Source of the DNA: Sulfurimonas sp.
GTDB taxonomy: Bacteria; Campylobacterota; Campylobacteria; Campylobacterales; Sulfurimonadaceae
DNA: 23,639 nucleotides
Assembly: GCA_027047745.1 (NCBI GenBank)
Contig: JALTUB010000029.1
Span: forward strand, 1 to 23,639
Direction of reading: 5' to 3'
Below are positions 5,907 through 13,902 of this stretch, piece after piece. Numbering within the stretch: position 1 is the stretch's first letter; each line of letters starts with the position of its first letter. Position numbers and translations under genes: made by a program. The notes under the pieces are model-generated. The model searched no databases and was not told the DNA's origin. It saw only the letters and a list, made by a program, of their open reading frames with translations.

Positions 5907-7541
5907 ATGAAAAAGTTTTTTTTAGTTGTAAGTATATTTGTCATAAGTTTTAATGTATATGCTATAGAAAGTGGTTCATATAGGTGTGGTGGGATTAATA
6001 TTCTTTTAAAAGATAATAGTAGAGCAATAGTTGGTAATGAAAGAGGTTTTTGGCGTAACTATGGTGATGAAGCCGTAATTATTCATAATAATTGGAATTT
6101 TGATGATAAGGGAAATGGTAAATTTACTTTTACTCGTCCTAATCCTATTTTTAATAATGCGTTATTGAGGCATCAGTGCTATAGGCTTACAAAACAAATG
6201 ATTGCTAAGGAAAAAAGAGAAAGGAAGTTGAGAATAGCTCGGGCGAAGAAAGAAGAAAAGATAAAAGAACAAGAAAGAATAGAAAGAAGAAAGATAGAAG
6301 AAAATGAGTATAAAATAAGATTAGCAAAGAAAAAAAAAGAAAAAGAAAATCTAATTGCGAAAAAGAAAAAAGAGAAGGAAATTAAAATAGCAGAAAGAAT
6401 AAAAAAAGCAAAATCTTTTGGCTTCGTAAATATTCCTAAAAATGTGCCTTATTTTGAACATTATGGTGTCATTCGTAGTATTCCTGAAGGTATATATTTA
6501 GATGATGAAACACACTTAGCATGGGTAGATACAGGTAAATTTATTGTTGGTAGAAGATCAATTAATAAAGCTATAACTTATTGTAAAAATCTTACTTTAG
6601 GAAATGTAACGGATTGGAGATTACCTACTGCAGAAGAGTTAAAGGATTTATCCGATTTTAAGAAAAGCCATCATTTACTATCTGATGCATGGCGACATGA
6701 GGATTGGTATTGGTCTTCTTCTCTTTATAAAGGTAAGCAAGCTATCGTAATGTCTAACGGAGCTTATGTAGGTGATATTGATGGTGCAAAAACCGGTTCT
6801 CTTAATTATGTTAGATGTGTTAGAGGAAAAATATCCAAAGAAGAAAAAGTAAGACGGGCAAAAGAAAAAAAAGATGAGCAAATAAAAATAGCTAATGAAA
6901 GAATAATATTAGAAAAAGAGAACAAAGATAAAAAAAATCAATCAGCAGAAAAACTAAAAAAAGCAAAATCTTTTGGTTTTGTAAATATCCCTAAAGATGT
7001 ATACTTGGATGATGCGACACATCTAGCTTGGCAAGATAGTATAGATGTAAGAAATGTAAAAAAACAGATGACAAGTGATGCTAATTGGAAAGCAAAAAAC
7101 TTTTTAAATACTGATGGAGACACGGCAACAACTTATTGTAAAAAACTTACTTTAGGTAATGTGACTGATTGGAGACTACCAACTAAAATTGAATTACAGA
7201 ATCTAGTTCCTAAAAACAGTAAGTTGCAGTATGGAGCATATCGTAAAGAATATTGGTGTTCTACTAGTGTAAATGGCACTTCCTATCTTGCTTGGACAGT
7301 CCACTTCCCAAGTGGTTCTGCTTTTAAGCATTCTAAAGGCTATTGGAATGGTTTTGATAATAAATATTATGTTAGGTGTGTTAGAGATGGGGAAAAGATA
7401 GATGGGGAAAAAACTGCAAAGGAGAAAAGAAATAAAGAAATAAAACCTGAGGAGGGAGGAAAAGATAAAAAAGTTAATTTAGCAGATAAATTAAATAAAG
7501 CTCTGCCTTTTGGTCTCTCAAATATTATTAAGTTTAAATAA
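5907..7541 (+). CDS. Secreted protein with two DUF1566 (Lcl C-terminal) domains
   Basis: The 544-residue protein starts with a signal peptide (MKKFFLVVSIFVISFNVYA, cleaved after about residue 19). Then come an N-terminal domain with two cysteines (about 20-98), a highly charged Lys/Glu coiled coil (about 100-170), a first DUF1566 domain (about 190-310), a second charged helix (310-350), a second DUF1566 domain (about 360-500), and a charged tail. Both DUF1566 domains share YLDD.THLAW, YCK-LTLGNVTDWRLPT and YVRCVR. The linker AKSFGFVNIPK is repeated, and a third partial version, KALPFGLSNIIK, ends the protein, so a third module may have been lost. DUF1566 is related to the C-type-lectin/formylglycine-enzyme fold; a binding role outside the cytoplasm is an inference. 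The start at 5907 has AGGAGG four bases upstream and a proper signal peptide; the GTG at 5886 does not. Confidence 0.8.
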   Translation: MKKFFLVVSIFVISFNVYAIESGSYRCGGINILLKDNSRAIVGNERGFWRNYGDEAVIIHNNWNFDDKGNGKFTFTRPNPIFNNALLRHQCYRLTKQMIAKEKRERKLRIARAKKEEKIKEQERIERRKIEENEYKIRLAKKKKEKENLIAKKKKEKEIKIAERIKKAKSFGFVNIPKNVPYFEHYGVIRSIPEGIYLDDETHLAWVDTGKFIVGRRSINKAITYCKNLTLGNVTDWRLPTAEELKDLSDFKKSHHLLSDAWRHEDWYWSSSLYKGKQAIVMSNGAYVGDIDGAKTGSLNYVRCVRGKISKEEKVRRAKEKKDEQIKIANERIILEKENKDKKNQSAEKLKKAKSFGFVNIPKDVYLDDATHLAWQDSIDVRNVKKQMTSDANWKAKNFLNTDGDTATTYCKKLTLGNVTDWRLPTKIELQNLVPKNSKLQYGAYRKEYWCSTSVNGTSYLAWTVHFPSGSAFKHSKGYWNGFDNKYYVRCVRDGEKIDGEKTAKEKRNKEIKPEEGGKDKKVNLADKLNKALPFGLSNIIKFK

Positions 7542-7660
7542 TAATGGAACTTTTAGTTTCATTTTACTGAAGACGAAATCAGTACAATATTAGGACTAAA
7601 TAAAACATCACACATCCAGATAGATGTGACAAGAAAAAATATTTACATAGGAATTTAATA
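7542..7660 (+). other. Short gap with a possible gene-tail fragment
   Basis: An open frame without a start codon at about 7560-7660 ends in TAATAA directly before the next ATG and reads like a protein tail (TEDEISTILGLNK...NIYIGI). It may be the remains of a gene. CACATC/GATGTG forms a 6-bp hairpin near 7613-7630 within the same stretch, so the case is weak. Confidence 0.25.
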
Positions 7661-7897
7661 ATGGAAAAAATTGATAAAATAAAAAAAGATATGATTACTT
7701 ATCTGATGGGCGACATCTCTACTCTTTCAAATCAGAGTGAAGAAAAAGAAGCAATGGCTTTTTTAAATAAAATTCGTGGTCAAATAGGAATGATGACTTT
7801 TACAAGTATAATTAGTATGGATGAAGCCAAAGAGTTAGAAGATGAGCTAGGGAAAGCTAGGAAAAATGCTGAAATAAATATCGGGAGTATTCTCTAG
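7661..7897 (+). CDS. Small soluble protein of unknown function
   Basis: I do not recognise this 78-residue protein. It is predicted to be mostly helical and soluble: a charged N-terminal helix (EKIDKIKKDMITYLMGD), a second segment with EEKEAMAFLNKIRGQIG, and a C-terminal helix MDEAKELEDELGKARKNA. It has no signal peptide or cysteines. AGGA lies 7-10 bases before the ATG. It follows the DUF1566 gene by 119 bp on the same strand and is the last gene before the restored polA end, so it belongs to the inserted cassette. It may be a partner of the secreted protein, but there is no direct evidence. Confidence 0.6.
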   Translation: MEKIDKIKKDMITYLMGDISTLSNQSEEKEAMAFLNKIRGQIGMMTFTSIISMDEAKELEDELGKARKNAEINIGSIL

Positions 7898-7939
7898 TTC
7901 CAATATTATATATGAAACTAGACATAACATAAAAGTATA

Positions 7940-7965
7940 GGTTACATCTCAGGAGAGATGCAACC
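7940..7965. terminator. Stem-loop between convergent genes
   Basis: GGTTACATCTC (7940-7950) pairs with GAGATGCAACC (7955-7965) with one A-C mismatch around an AGGA loop. It lies between the plus-strand 78-residue gene and the end of polA on the minus strand, so it can serve both. No long T-run follows on either strand. Confidence 0.5.
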
Positions 7966-7998
7966 AGAGTCGAAAAAGCTTATATGCTAAACGAAATT

Positions 7999-8417
7999 TA
8001 CAAGCTTTACTTTAACTTACCCCAATGACTGCCAATATTTAAACTAGCTTTTAGAGGAATATTTAAAGGCATTATATCTTCCATGATAGTTCTAAACCTA
8101 TCACCTAAAACTTCTGCTTCATCTGCGTTTACTTCAAAGATAAGTTCATCATGTATCTGTAGTAACATTTTTGCGTTTAGGTTCTCTTCTTTTATAACTT
8201 GGTGGATTTTATTCATACTGAGTTTTATAAGGTCTGAGGCACTTCCTTGAAAGACACTATTTACAGACTCTCTCTCATAAGCAGCCCTAAACATAGGCGT
8301 TGCGTTTTCATAGTCAAAGTAACGACGGCGTTTTAGTAGAGTCTCTACATAACCATACTCTTTAGAAACTTCTACAATAGAGCGAAAATAGCTTTTAACA
8401 GTAGGAAAAGACTCAAA
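7999..8417 (-). repeat. Direct repeat B: 3' end of intact polA
   Basis: This is the partner of 5078-5496. The six differences (TTT/TTC and similar) are all in third codon positions of the polA frame or otherwise silent. The repeat includes 8 bases beyond the stop codon. Confidence 0.97.
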
Positions 8418-10724
8418 GTACTTCTCTATAATCTCTTTTGCTTCCTTAGTCGTAATGCCTAAAGTATCTGAGAGTTTTTTTTGTCCCATTCCATATAAAA
8501 GTCCAAAGTTCACTGTTTTTGCTACAGAACGCTTTGCTGGGGCATCCTCTTCACCAAAAAGTGCTATGGCAGTTTGGAGGTGAATATCTTTATCATGCTT
8601 AAACGCATCCACTAAAACACTATCTTGTGAGAAGTGTGCTAGTAAACGCAACTCGATTTGTGAGTAGTCTATGCCTATGAGTTCTTTACCCTCTCCTGCT
8701 ACAAAAGCTTCACGGATTTTAAGTCCTAGTTTACTTCGTGCTGGGATATTTTGAAGGTTTGGATTTTTAGAGCTAAGTCGTCCTGTAGCTGTTCCTGTTT
8801 GAACAAAAGAGGTATGTATGCGACTCTTTTCATCTTCATGACTTAATTTTAAAAGAGGTTCTATATAAGTTGAGAATAGTTTATAAACTTCACGATACTC
8901 TAAAAGTTTTGGGATTATCTCATGTTTACCTTTTAAGCCATTTAGAACTTTTTCATCTGTAGAGTAACCTGTTTTTGTTTTTTTACCAACAGGCAACCCA
9001 AGAGTTTCAAAAAGGATAACACCGAGTTGTTTAGTTGAGTTGATGTTAAATTCACTGCCTGCAAAGGCGTAAATATCTTTAGTAAGATTTGCAAGTGTCT
9101 CTTTAACCTCAACTAAAAACTTCTCTAAAAACTCACTATCAACCTCTATGCCCTCTTTCTCCATTGATAAAAGAGTTTTGATAAATGGAATCTCCACTTC
9201 ATCAGCTTCTTTTATAAAGTGAGTAGCATCTTGAAGTTCTAGCTTTTGTAAGAAAAGTTTATAAAGCTTGTAAGTTATAAAAGCATCTTCTGCAGCATAT
9301 TTACAAGCATCTTCTAACTCAACACTAGCAAATGTTTCGCCTTTTTTCACTGTATCTTTAAAAGCCACCATAGTATGACCTAAAAGCTTATCAGAGAGTT
9401 TATCAAGACTTAAAGCTGATTCTGGATTTATAAGCCAAGCAAGTATCATGCTATCGGAATATATATCTAAAGTATCATCATCTAAAAAACGAGAAACAAA
9501 GTGTAAATCAAACTTGATATTATGACCAACTACCCTACTTTGAAAAATCTTTCGCATAGCCTTAGCTGCATCTTTTTCAGAGATTTGCTCTGCTACACCA
9601 AGATAAAAGTGTGCAAATGGAACATAGTAAGCTTCATCTTCGTCAAAACAGAAACTAAACCCTACAAGCTTATCTTTTTCATAATCAAGACCTGTTGTCT
9701 CAGTATCAAAGGCAACAAGTGTATCTGCATTTAGCTTATCTAAAACTGCGTTTAATACTTTTACATCAGTTAAAAGTGTTGCTTTAAACTCTAGTTTTTT
9801 CTCTTCAAAACTATCTACTTCATGTTTTTTCAGAGCATTTTCTTTTGTTTTATCATCAACCATATTTCTAGCATGTAAAACTCTAAGGACTGCGTTTTGT
9901 TCATACTCAACAAGTTCATCATAGATATTTAAAAATGGGTTTTCTATATCCATTTTATACTCCTCAAAGTCAATACTATCAAACACATCTTGCTTAAGCG
10001 TTACAAGCTCTTTTGACATATATGCCTGTTCTTTAGAAGCTATAAGTTTTTTTCCATTAGCACCTTTTACCTCTTGGACATGAACATAGATATTATCAAG
10101 TGTTCCGTACTCTTTAAGTAGTTTTTCTGCACCAACTTTTCCTATGCCTTTAACCCCTGGGACATTATCTGCACTATCACCTAAGATGGACTGATAATCT
10201 ATAAACTGTTTAGGAGTCACGCCATATTTTTCATAACAAGCTTTTTCATTTACACTTTTTCTTTTGATAGCATCTATAATCACTACTTTATCATCATCTA
10301 TCAGTTGATATAAATCTTTATCATGAGATACCACTCTCACTAGATGTCCCTGCTCTTTGGCTAAACGAGTAACAGTCGCTATCATATCATCTGCTTCATA
10401 ACCTTGCATTCCAAGAGTTTTGTATCCCATCTTATCTATCCACTCTATTGCGACTGGGAGTTGCATACTAAGCTCTGGTGGTGGAGCTGAACGATTTGCT
10501 TTATAGTTTGGGTCTATCTCATTTCTAAAAGTATCACCTTTTGTATCGATAGCAAATATAATATAGTCACTATCATGCTCTTTTTGCAGAGTTGAGATAA
10601 AGTTAGTAAAACCAGTAAGTAGTCCTGTGGGAAAGCCATCTTTGTTTTTGAGATGCTGAGGAAGTGCATAAAAGGAACGGAAAAAAAATCCAAATGTATC
10701 TATAATAGTAACAGTTTTAGCCAT
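8007..10724 (-). CDS. polA: DNA polymerase I
   Basis: This 905-residue enzyme fills gaps and removes RNA primers in replication and repair. The 5'-3' exonuclease/flap domain spans about 1-290 (YALP near the N-terminus, YEADDMIAT, then GDSADNVPGVKGIG). The 3'-5' exonuclease is intact, with FDTETTGLDYE at about 338-348. The polymerase domain has motif A (DYSQIELRLLAH, about 682), motif B (RSVAKTVNFGLLYGMG, about 735) and motif C (QIHDELIFEV, about 856). All catalytic residues expected are present. It starts one base after the HDOD gene stop codon, so the two form an operon. Its last 419 bp are duplicated downstream by an insertion; the gene itself is complete. The last 136 residues may derive from the incoming copy. 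Confidence 0.97.
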   Translation of the reverse strand: MAKTVTIIDTFGFFFRSFYALPQHLKNKDGFPTGLLTGFTNFISTLQKEHDSDYIIFAIDTKGDTFRNEIDPNYKANRSAPPPELSMQLPVAIEWIDKMGYKTLGMQGYEADDMIATVTRLAKEQGHLVRVVSHDKDLYQLIDDDKVVIIDAIKRKSVNEKACYEKYGVTPKQFIDYQSILGDSADNVPGVKGIGKVGAEKLLKEYGTLDNIYVHVQEVKGANGKKLIASKEQAYMSKELVTLKQDVFDSIDFEEYKMDIENPFLNIYDELVEYEQNAVLRVLHARNMVDDKTKENALKKHEVDSFEEKKLEFKATLLTDVKVLNAVLDKLNADTLVAFDTETTGLDYEKDKLVGFSFCFDEDEAYYVPFAHFYLGVAEQISEKDAAKAMRKIFQSRVVGHNIKFDLHFVSRFLDDDTLDIYSDSMILAWLINPESALSLDKLSDKLLGHTMVAFKDTVKKGETFASVELEDACKYAAEDAFITYKLYKLFLQKLELQDATHFIKEADEVEIPFIKTLLSMEKEGIEVDSEFLEKFLVEVKETLANLTKDIYAFAGSEFNINSTKQLGVILFETLGLPVGKKTKTGYSTDEKVLNGLKGKHEIIPKLLEYREVYKLFSTYIEPLLKLSHEDEKSRIHTSFVQTGTATGRLSSKNPNLQNIPARSKLGLKIREAFVAGEGKELIGIDYSQIELRLLAHFSQDSVLVDAFKHDKDIHLQTAIALFGEEDAPAKRSVAKTVNFGLLYGMGQKKLSDTLGITTKEAKEIIEKYFESFPTVKSYFRSIVEVSKEYGYVETLLKRRRYFDYENATPMFRAAYERESVNSVFQGSASDLIKLSMNKIHQVIKEENLNAKMLLQIHDELIFEVNADEAEVLGDRFRTIMEDIMPLNIPLKASLNIGSHWGKLK

Positions 10725-10725
10725 C

Positions 10726-11541
10726 TTACACCTTCACTTTTTCTTGGATACTTGCTATCGCTTCTTCTAGTTGTTCTATCTCATAACCTGCATTTGAAGC
10801 TAACCTAATTCCAAAGTTGATTGATTGTTCTGCTAATGGTTTATTTACAGGGATGATTGTTTTTACTATATGAAGTGCTGTTGAAAACTCTTTTACTTCT
10901 TGGGGTGCTTTAGATGGATTGTCAGAATACTTAATCATCTCAACAAATTCACTATCAAAGCCCCAATGCTCAAACACTTCAGCCGTCACTTCTGAGCTTG
11001 TAACTTGCATATATGACTTTTCAACCTCGGATATATTGTTTGTTAGTTGTATCTCTGATTTGAAACTTATATCTTCATCATTTTTTATAATATCATTTGA
11101 GATAAGAATCTTACCTGTCTCTTGTAAAAAAGCAGCTAAGTACAATTTATCTGCCTTATCTTTATCGATTTTTGTGTACCATTTATTTATAAGCGTTGCT
11201 TGAAGATGAGAAATTTCTGCAAACTTATCACTCGTTATGTTATAAGGTTGCATATCAACATTTAAAAGTTTACGAATAGAGTTTCCTAGTGCAATAGAAC
11301 GAGTCATGCTCATACCAAAAAGGCTAACTGCTTGAGAAACATTTCGTATCTCTCTTCCAAAACTATAAAGAGGTGAATTGGCAGCCTTTAATATATTTGC
11401 AACAATCATAGGATCTGGTTCTATAACTCTAGTAAGATCACCTATCCCAGACTCTTCATCGGCAAACACTCGGTTAATATCTAAAATGGTTTTTGAAAGA
11501 GGAGGTAGTGATTTTATACTATCAACAATGGAACTTTTCAT
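10726..11541 (-). CDS. HDOD-domain signalling protein
   Basis: The 271-residue protein is one HDOD domain: LPPLSKTILDINRVFADEESGIGDLTRVIEPDPMIVANILKAANSPLYSF at the N-terminus, a GMSMTRSIALGNSIR helix, then LYLAAFLQETGKILI, where the HD-type metal residues are replaced, and EHWGFDSEFVEMIKYSDNP. HDOD proteins are non-enzymatic relatives of HD phosphohydrolases and act in regulation, often of motility, stress or second-messenger responses. It lies upstream of polA with a one-base gap, so the two are co-transcribed. The ATG at 11541 has only a weak upstream Shine-Dalgarno sequence. No partner signalling domain is fused to it. Confidence 0.85.
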   Translation of the reverse strand: MKSSIVDSIKSLPPLSKTILDINRVFADEESGIGDLTRVIEPDPMIVANILKAANSPLYSFGREIRNVSQAVSLFGMSMTRSIALGNSIRKLLNVDMQPYNITSDKFAEISHLQATLINKWYTKIDKDKADKLYLAAFLQETGKILISNDIIKNDEDISFKSEIQLTNNISEVEKSYMQVTSSEVTAEVFEHWGFDSEFVEMIKYSDNPSKAPQEVKEFSTALHIVKTIIPVNKPLAEQSINFGIRLASNAGYEIEQLEEAIASIQEKVKV

Positions 11542-11587
11542 AAAGATTAGACCTTTTTTTGTTTATTATATCACAATAGAAATAACA

Positions 11588-12268
11588 TTAATGCGTAATA
11601 AATCCATAGCCATGATAGATTGTAAGAACACCGTAAAGCAAGACAGCTACAGAAGATAAGCTCATCATCATGTTTCTAAAACTTGTTGCAGATGCAAGTG
11701 AAGCTAAAAAACCAACACTAAACATTGCTGGAATAGTGCTCATACCAAATATAGCCATAACTAAAGCACCATAAATAGGACTAGCTGTACTTGCAGCTGC
11801 GATAGCGAAAAAATATACAAATCCACATGGAAGAAGACCATTTAACATACCAAGTATAAAAAAACTAAGGTTTGACTTTGAATTTAGTATCTTTTTAAAT
11901 GCGTTAGCATAAAGTGTAGATGAAGAAAAAGAGTGTTCTATGAGAGTTAAAAACTTTATCTTACCCATCAAAGATAATCCAGTAAAAATCATGGCAATAC
12001 CTGCAACAACAAGTAGTATTCCATTAGCACTGTTTGAAAATCTAACAACGCTTCCAATACCACCAAATATAGCACCAAGAACAGTATAAGTCAAAACTCG
12101 ACCAAAATTATAAAGAAGATGAGCCGCACTTTTAGAAATCTTAGAACTTGCTGGTTCAATTTTTATGGTTGAGTATGCAAGAACTATCCCTCCACACATA
12201 CCAATACAATGACCAAAAGAACCTAAAAATGCAATACTAATTACCGTCAATAAATTTACTGTTTCCAT
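11588..12268 (-). CDS. TauE/SafE-type (DsbD_2) membrane protein
   Basis: The 226-residue protein has six membrane segments in two halves. The first half opens with FLGSFGHCIGMCGGIVLAYS (His20, Cys21, Cys25), the second with GMLNGLLPCGFVYFFAIAAA. This pattern is that of the DsbD_2 or 'sulfite exporter TauE/SafE' proteins found near cbb3 oxidase assembly genes; transport of a metal such as copper or of reducing power is proposed for the group, and the cysteine motifs suit that. The start at 12268 is preferred to the ATG at 12304: GGAGAGG lies 7 bases before it and METVNLL fits the family. The upstream ATG lies in the right position only because it is part of a long inverted repeat. In the mRNA, the ribosome binding site is in the outer stem of that repeat. 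Confidence 0.82.
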   Translation of the reverse strand: METVNLLTVISIAFLGSFGHCIGMCGGIVLAYSTIKIEPASSKISKSAAHLLYNFGRVLTYTVLGAIFGGIGSVVRFSNSANGILLVVAGIAMIFTGLSLMGKIKFLTLIEHSFSSSTLYANAFKKILNSKSNLSFFILGMLNGLLPCGFVYFFAIAAASTASPIYGALVMAIFGMSTIPAMFSVGFLASLASATSFRNMMMSLSSVAVLLYGVLTIYHGYGFITH

Positions 12269-12269
12269 T

Positions 12270-12555
12270 AAGTACCTCTCCATAAATAACCCCAACTTCA
12301 GCAATAAGTAAATAGCTCTAGTGCTAGGCAGATTTTTGCAGGACTAGCCGTAGCTAATTCAATAAAATCTAACGACGCAATAGGGCTATTTACTTATTGC
12401 CCGAAGGGAAGTTTAAAAAGAGGGCTACTGCTTCGTTGAAAATCCTTGTACCCAAAGGGCATAGCAAAAGCTACTAGTAGCTCCTACGAATCTTCGCCTT
12501 GCATTAGCCCTCTTTTTAAGCTTCTGAAGTTGGGGTTATTTATGGAGATGTACTT
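12270..12555. repeat. 286-bp nested palindrome (three-way junction) before the TauE/SafE gene
   Basis: The outer arms 12270-12301 and 12524-12555 are inverted copies of 32 bp with one mismatch. Inside are two further stems: 12301-12316 with 12385-12400 (16 bp, perfect) and 12409-12427 with 12505-12523 (19 bp, one mismatch). The three stems abut almost exactly, so the strand can fold into a cloverleaf-like three-way junction. Smaller pairs such as CTAGT/ACTAG lie in the loops. No protein frame is evident. The left outer arm contains the Shine-Dalgarno sequence and ends 2 bases before the ATG of the TauE/SafE gene. It may be a non-autonomous mobile repeat or a regulatory RNA leader. This also accounts for the whole gene-free gap between 12269 and 12610. 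Confidence 0.93.
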
Positions 12556-12610
12556 AAAAGCCTATATTTTTTCGATATTATAGTGCAATAGTGTTACATT
12601 AGTATTAAAG

Positions 12611-13078
12611 CTATCTTCTTTTCTTACCTTTTCCTCTGTCATCATAGAGTAAAAAAGTTTCTAAATCTTTATGCATATTTTTATCAAGACCATCCCAAAT
12701 CGCTTTTTTTTCTAAATATCTTTCATATTTTTCTGTTTTTGATTTTTTAATATCTCGTATAAGGTAATGGTATCTGACAATTTCTTTTGTGTACTCACTA
12801 ACAAAAGACCAGTTTTTTATGATCTGATATGATCGTTCTTCATGATCGGTAAAGCTCCACTCATTGAACTCATAATCCTCTTCATCCTTTTTAAACGCAG
12901 TAAATGGTTTTCCAAAATCATGCATGATAGCAGCAGGTAAAAACTTCCAATCCTTTGCTTTTACAACATGATACATGACTCTTAAAGTATGCACCATAAC
13001 TCCATGTTGATGCCATGGATTTTGAGTAAAAAACAGTGAGTCTAAAAAAGCGTAAGAGTAAAACTTATTATTAATCAT
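12611..13078 (-). CDS. HD-domain hydrolase
   Basis: The 155-residue protein has an HD-type metal site: WHQHGVMVHTLRVMYH near the N-terminus, AAIMHDFGKPF (the HD pair), and FTDHEERSYQII. This is the pattern of small phosphohydrolases that act on nucleotides or tRNA ends; the substrate cannot be told from sequence. A longer start at 13105 would overlap the xer gene by 31 bp. The ATG at 13078 overlaps the xer stop codon as ATGA, with AAAGAG upstream, so translational coupling is likely and I chose it. It is the last gene of the TPR-lipoprotein-xer-HD operon. Confidence 0.8.
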   Translation of the reverse strand: MINNKFYSYAFLDSLFFTQNPWHQHGVMVHTLRVMYHVVKAKDWKFLPAAIMHDFGKPFTAFKKDEEDYEFNEWSFTDHEERSYQIIKNWSFVSEYTKEIVRYHYLIRDIKKSKTEKYERYLEKKAIWDGLDKNMHKDLETFLLYDDRGKGKKRR

Positions 13079-13902
13079 ATGTTCTCTTTTGCCATGGGAT
13101 GGCATACTTCTACCGTCTCTTTAAGGTCTTGTCTTTGTATATGAGTATATATCTGTGTTGTCAATAGAGAAGCATGACCCAATAGCTCTTGAACTACTCT
13201 AAGGTCTGCACCACCTGTTATAAGTGAAGTAGCATAAGAGTGGCGAAGAACATGAGGTGAAACACCAAGATATTTTTGAGTTATCTTATAAGCAGATATA
13301 CGACTAAGTTTATCACCCTTATAGTTTGCCCATATAAAATCATTTTCATATTTAAAAGCAGATAGATAAGCATTTATAGCTTCAACGGCGACTTTTGCTA
13401 TGGGAACAACACGCTCTTTTTCTCCCTTAGCATGTCGCACTTTTAGCCACTCCCCTTCTATGTCGGATTGACTAAGTTCTAAGCACTCACTTATCCTTGT
13501 GCCTGTTGCATATAAAAAGAGTATAAGTGCATAGTCTCTAAGTCCTATCCATGAAGTTCTATCGATAAGATTTAGTGCTTTTTGTATCTCTTGGAAAGAA
13601 AGAAATTTTGGTAAAAGTTTAGGTATTTTTGCAAGTCTTAATTTTGTTAGCTCTTCGTTAAAATGATGTCTATAACAAAAATCAAAAAATGCGTTCACAG
13701 AGGATAGCTTTCTGTTTAAAGTTCGTTTGTTTTCATAAGTTGAGAGTATTTGTAATACTTTTGTAGAGTCTAGGTTAATAATAGGCTTTTTTAAAGAGTT
13801 TTCAATACTTACTAAATCACTTTTATAAGCTTCCACACTTTTAGAGCTGAGTGCCTTTGTGACACTGATGTACTCTAAAAATGCTTCAAGCTCATTGGAC
13901 AT
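13075..13902 (-). CDS. xerH: Tyrosine recombinase of the Xer family
   Basis: The 275-residue protein has the N-terminal SAM-like DNA-binding domain (about 1-85, with SVEAYKSDLVSIE and LNRKLSSVNAFFDFCYR) and the C-terminal catalytic domain with Arg136 (ATGTRISE), Lys159, His217 and Arg220 (PHVLRHSYAT), His243 (LGHASLLTT) and Tyr252 (IYTH). The active site is complete. Many Campylobacterota use one Xer protein (XerH) to resolve chromosome dimers together with FtsK, and ftsK lies in this same window. It overlaps its upstream neighbour by one base (TAATG) and its downstream one by four, so it is a housekeeping operon member and not the integrase of an island. The length is closer to XerC/XerD than to the longer H. 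pylori XerH, so the symbol is tentative. Confidence 0.85.
   Translation of the reverse strand: MSNELEAFLEYISVTKALSSKSVEAYKSDLVSIENSLKKPIINLDSTKVLQILSTYENKRTLNRKLSSVNAFFDFCYRHHFNEELTKLRLAKIPKLLPKFLSFQEIQKALNLIDRTSWIGLRDYALILFLYATGTRISECLELSQSDIEGEWLKVRHAKGEKERVVPIAKVAVEAINAYLSAFKYENDFIWANYKGDKLSRISAYKITQKYLGVSPHVLRHSYATSLITGGADLRVVQELLGHASLLTTQIYTHIQRQDLKETVEVCHPMAKENI

Noticed and set aside
5907..7541. A diversity-generating retroelement acting on the DUF1566 (lectin-like) domains.
   Set aside because: DUF1566-type folds are frequent DGR targets, but no reverse transcriptase, Avd gene or template repeat is seen nearby; the similarity between the two domains is an ordinary internal duplication.
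11588..12304. The longer start at 12304 for the TauE/SafE gene.
   Set aside because: The extra 12 residues come from the outer arm of the inverted repeat, and a strong Shine-Dalgarno sequence precedes the ATG at 12268.
13075..13902. The Xer-type recombinase as the integrase of the accessory region.
   Set aside because: It overlaps its neighbours on both sides in what looks like a housekeeping operon, has the features of a chromosomal Xer, and is on the far side of polA and several core genes.
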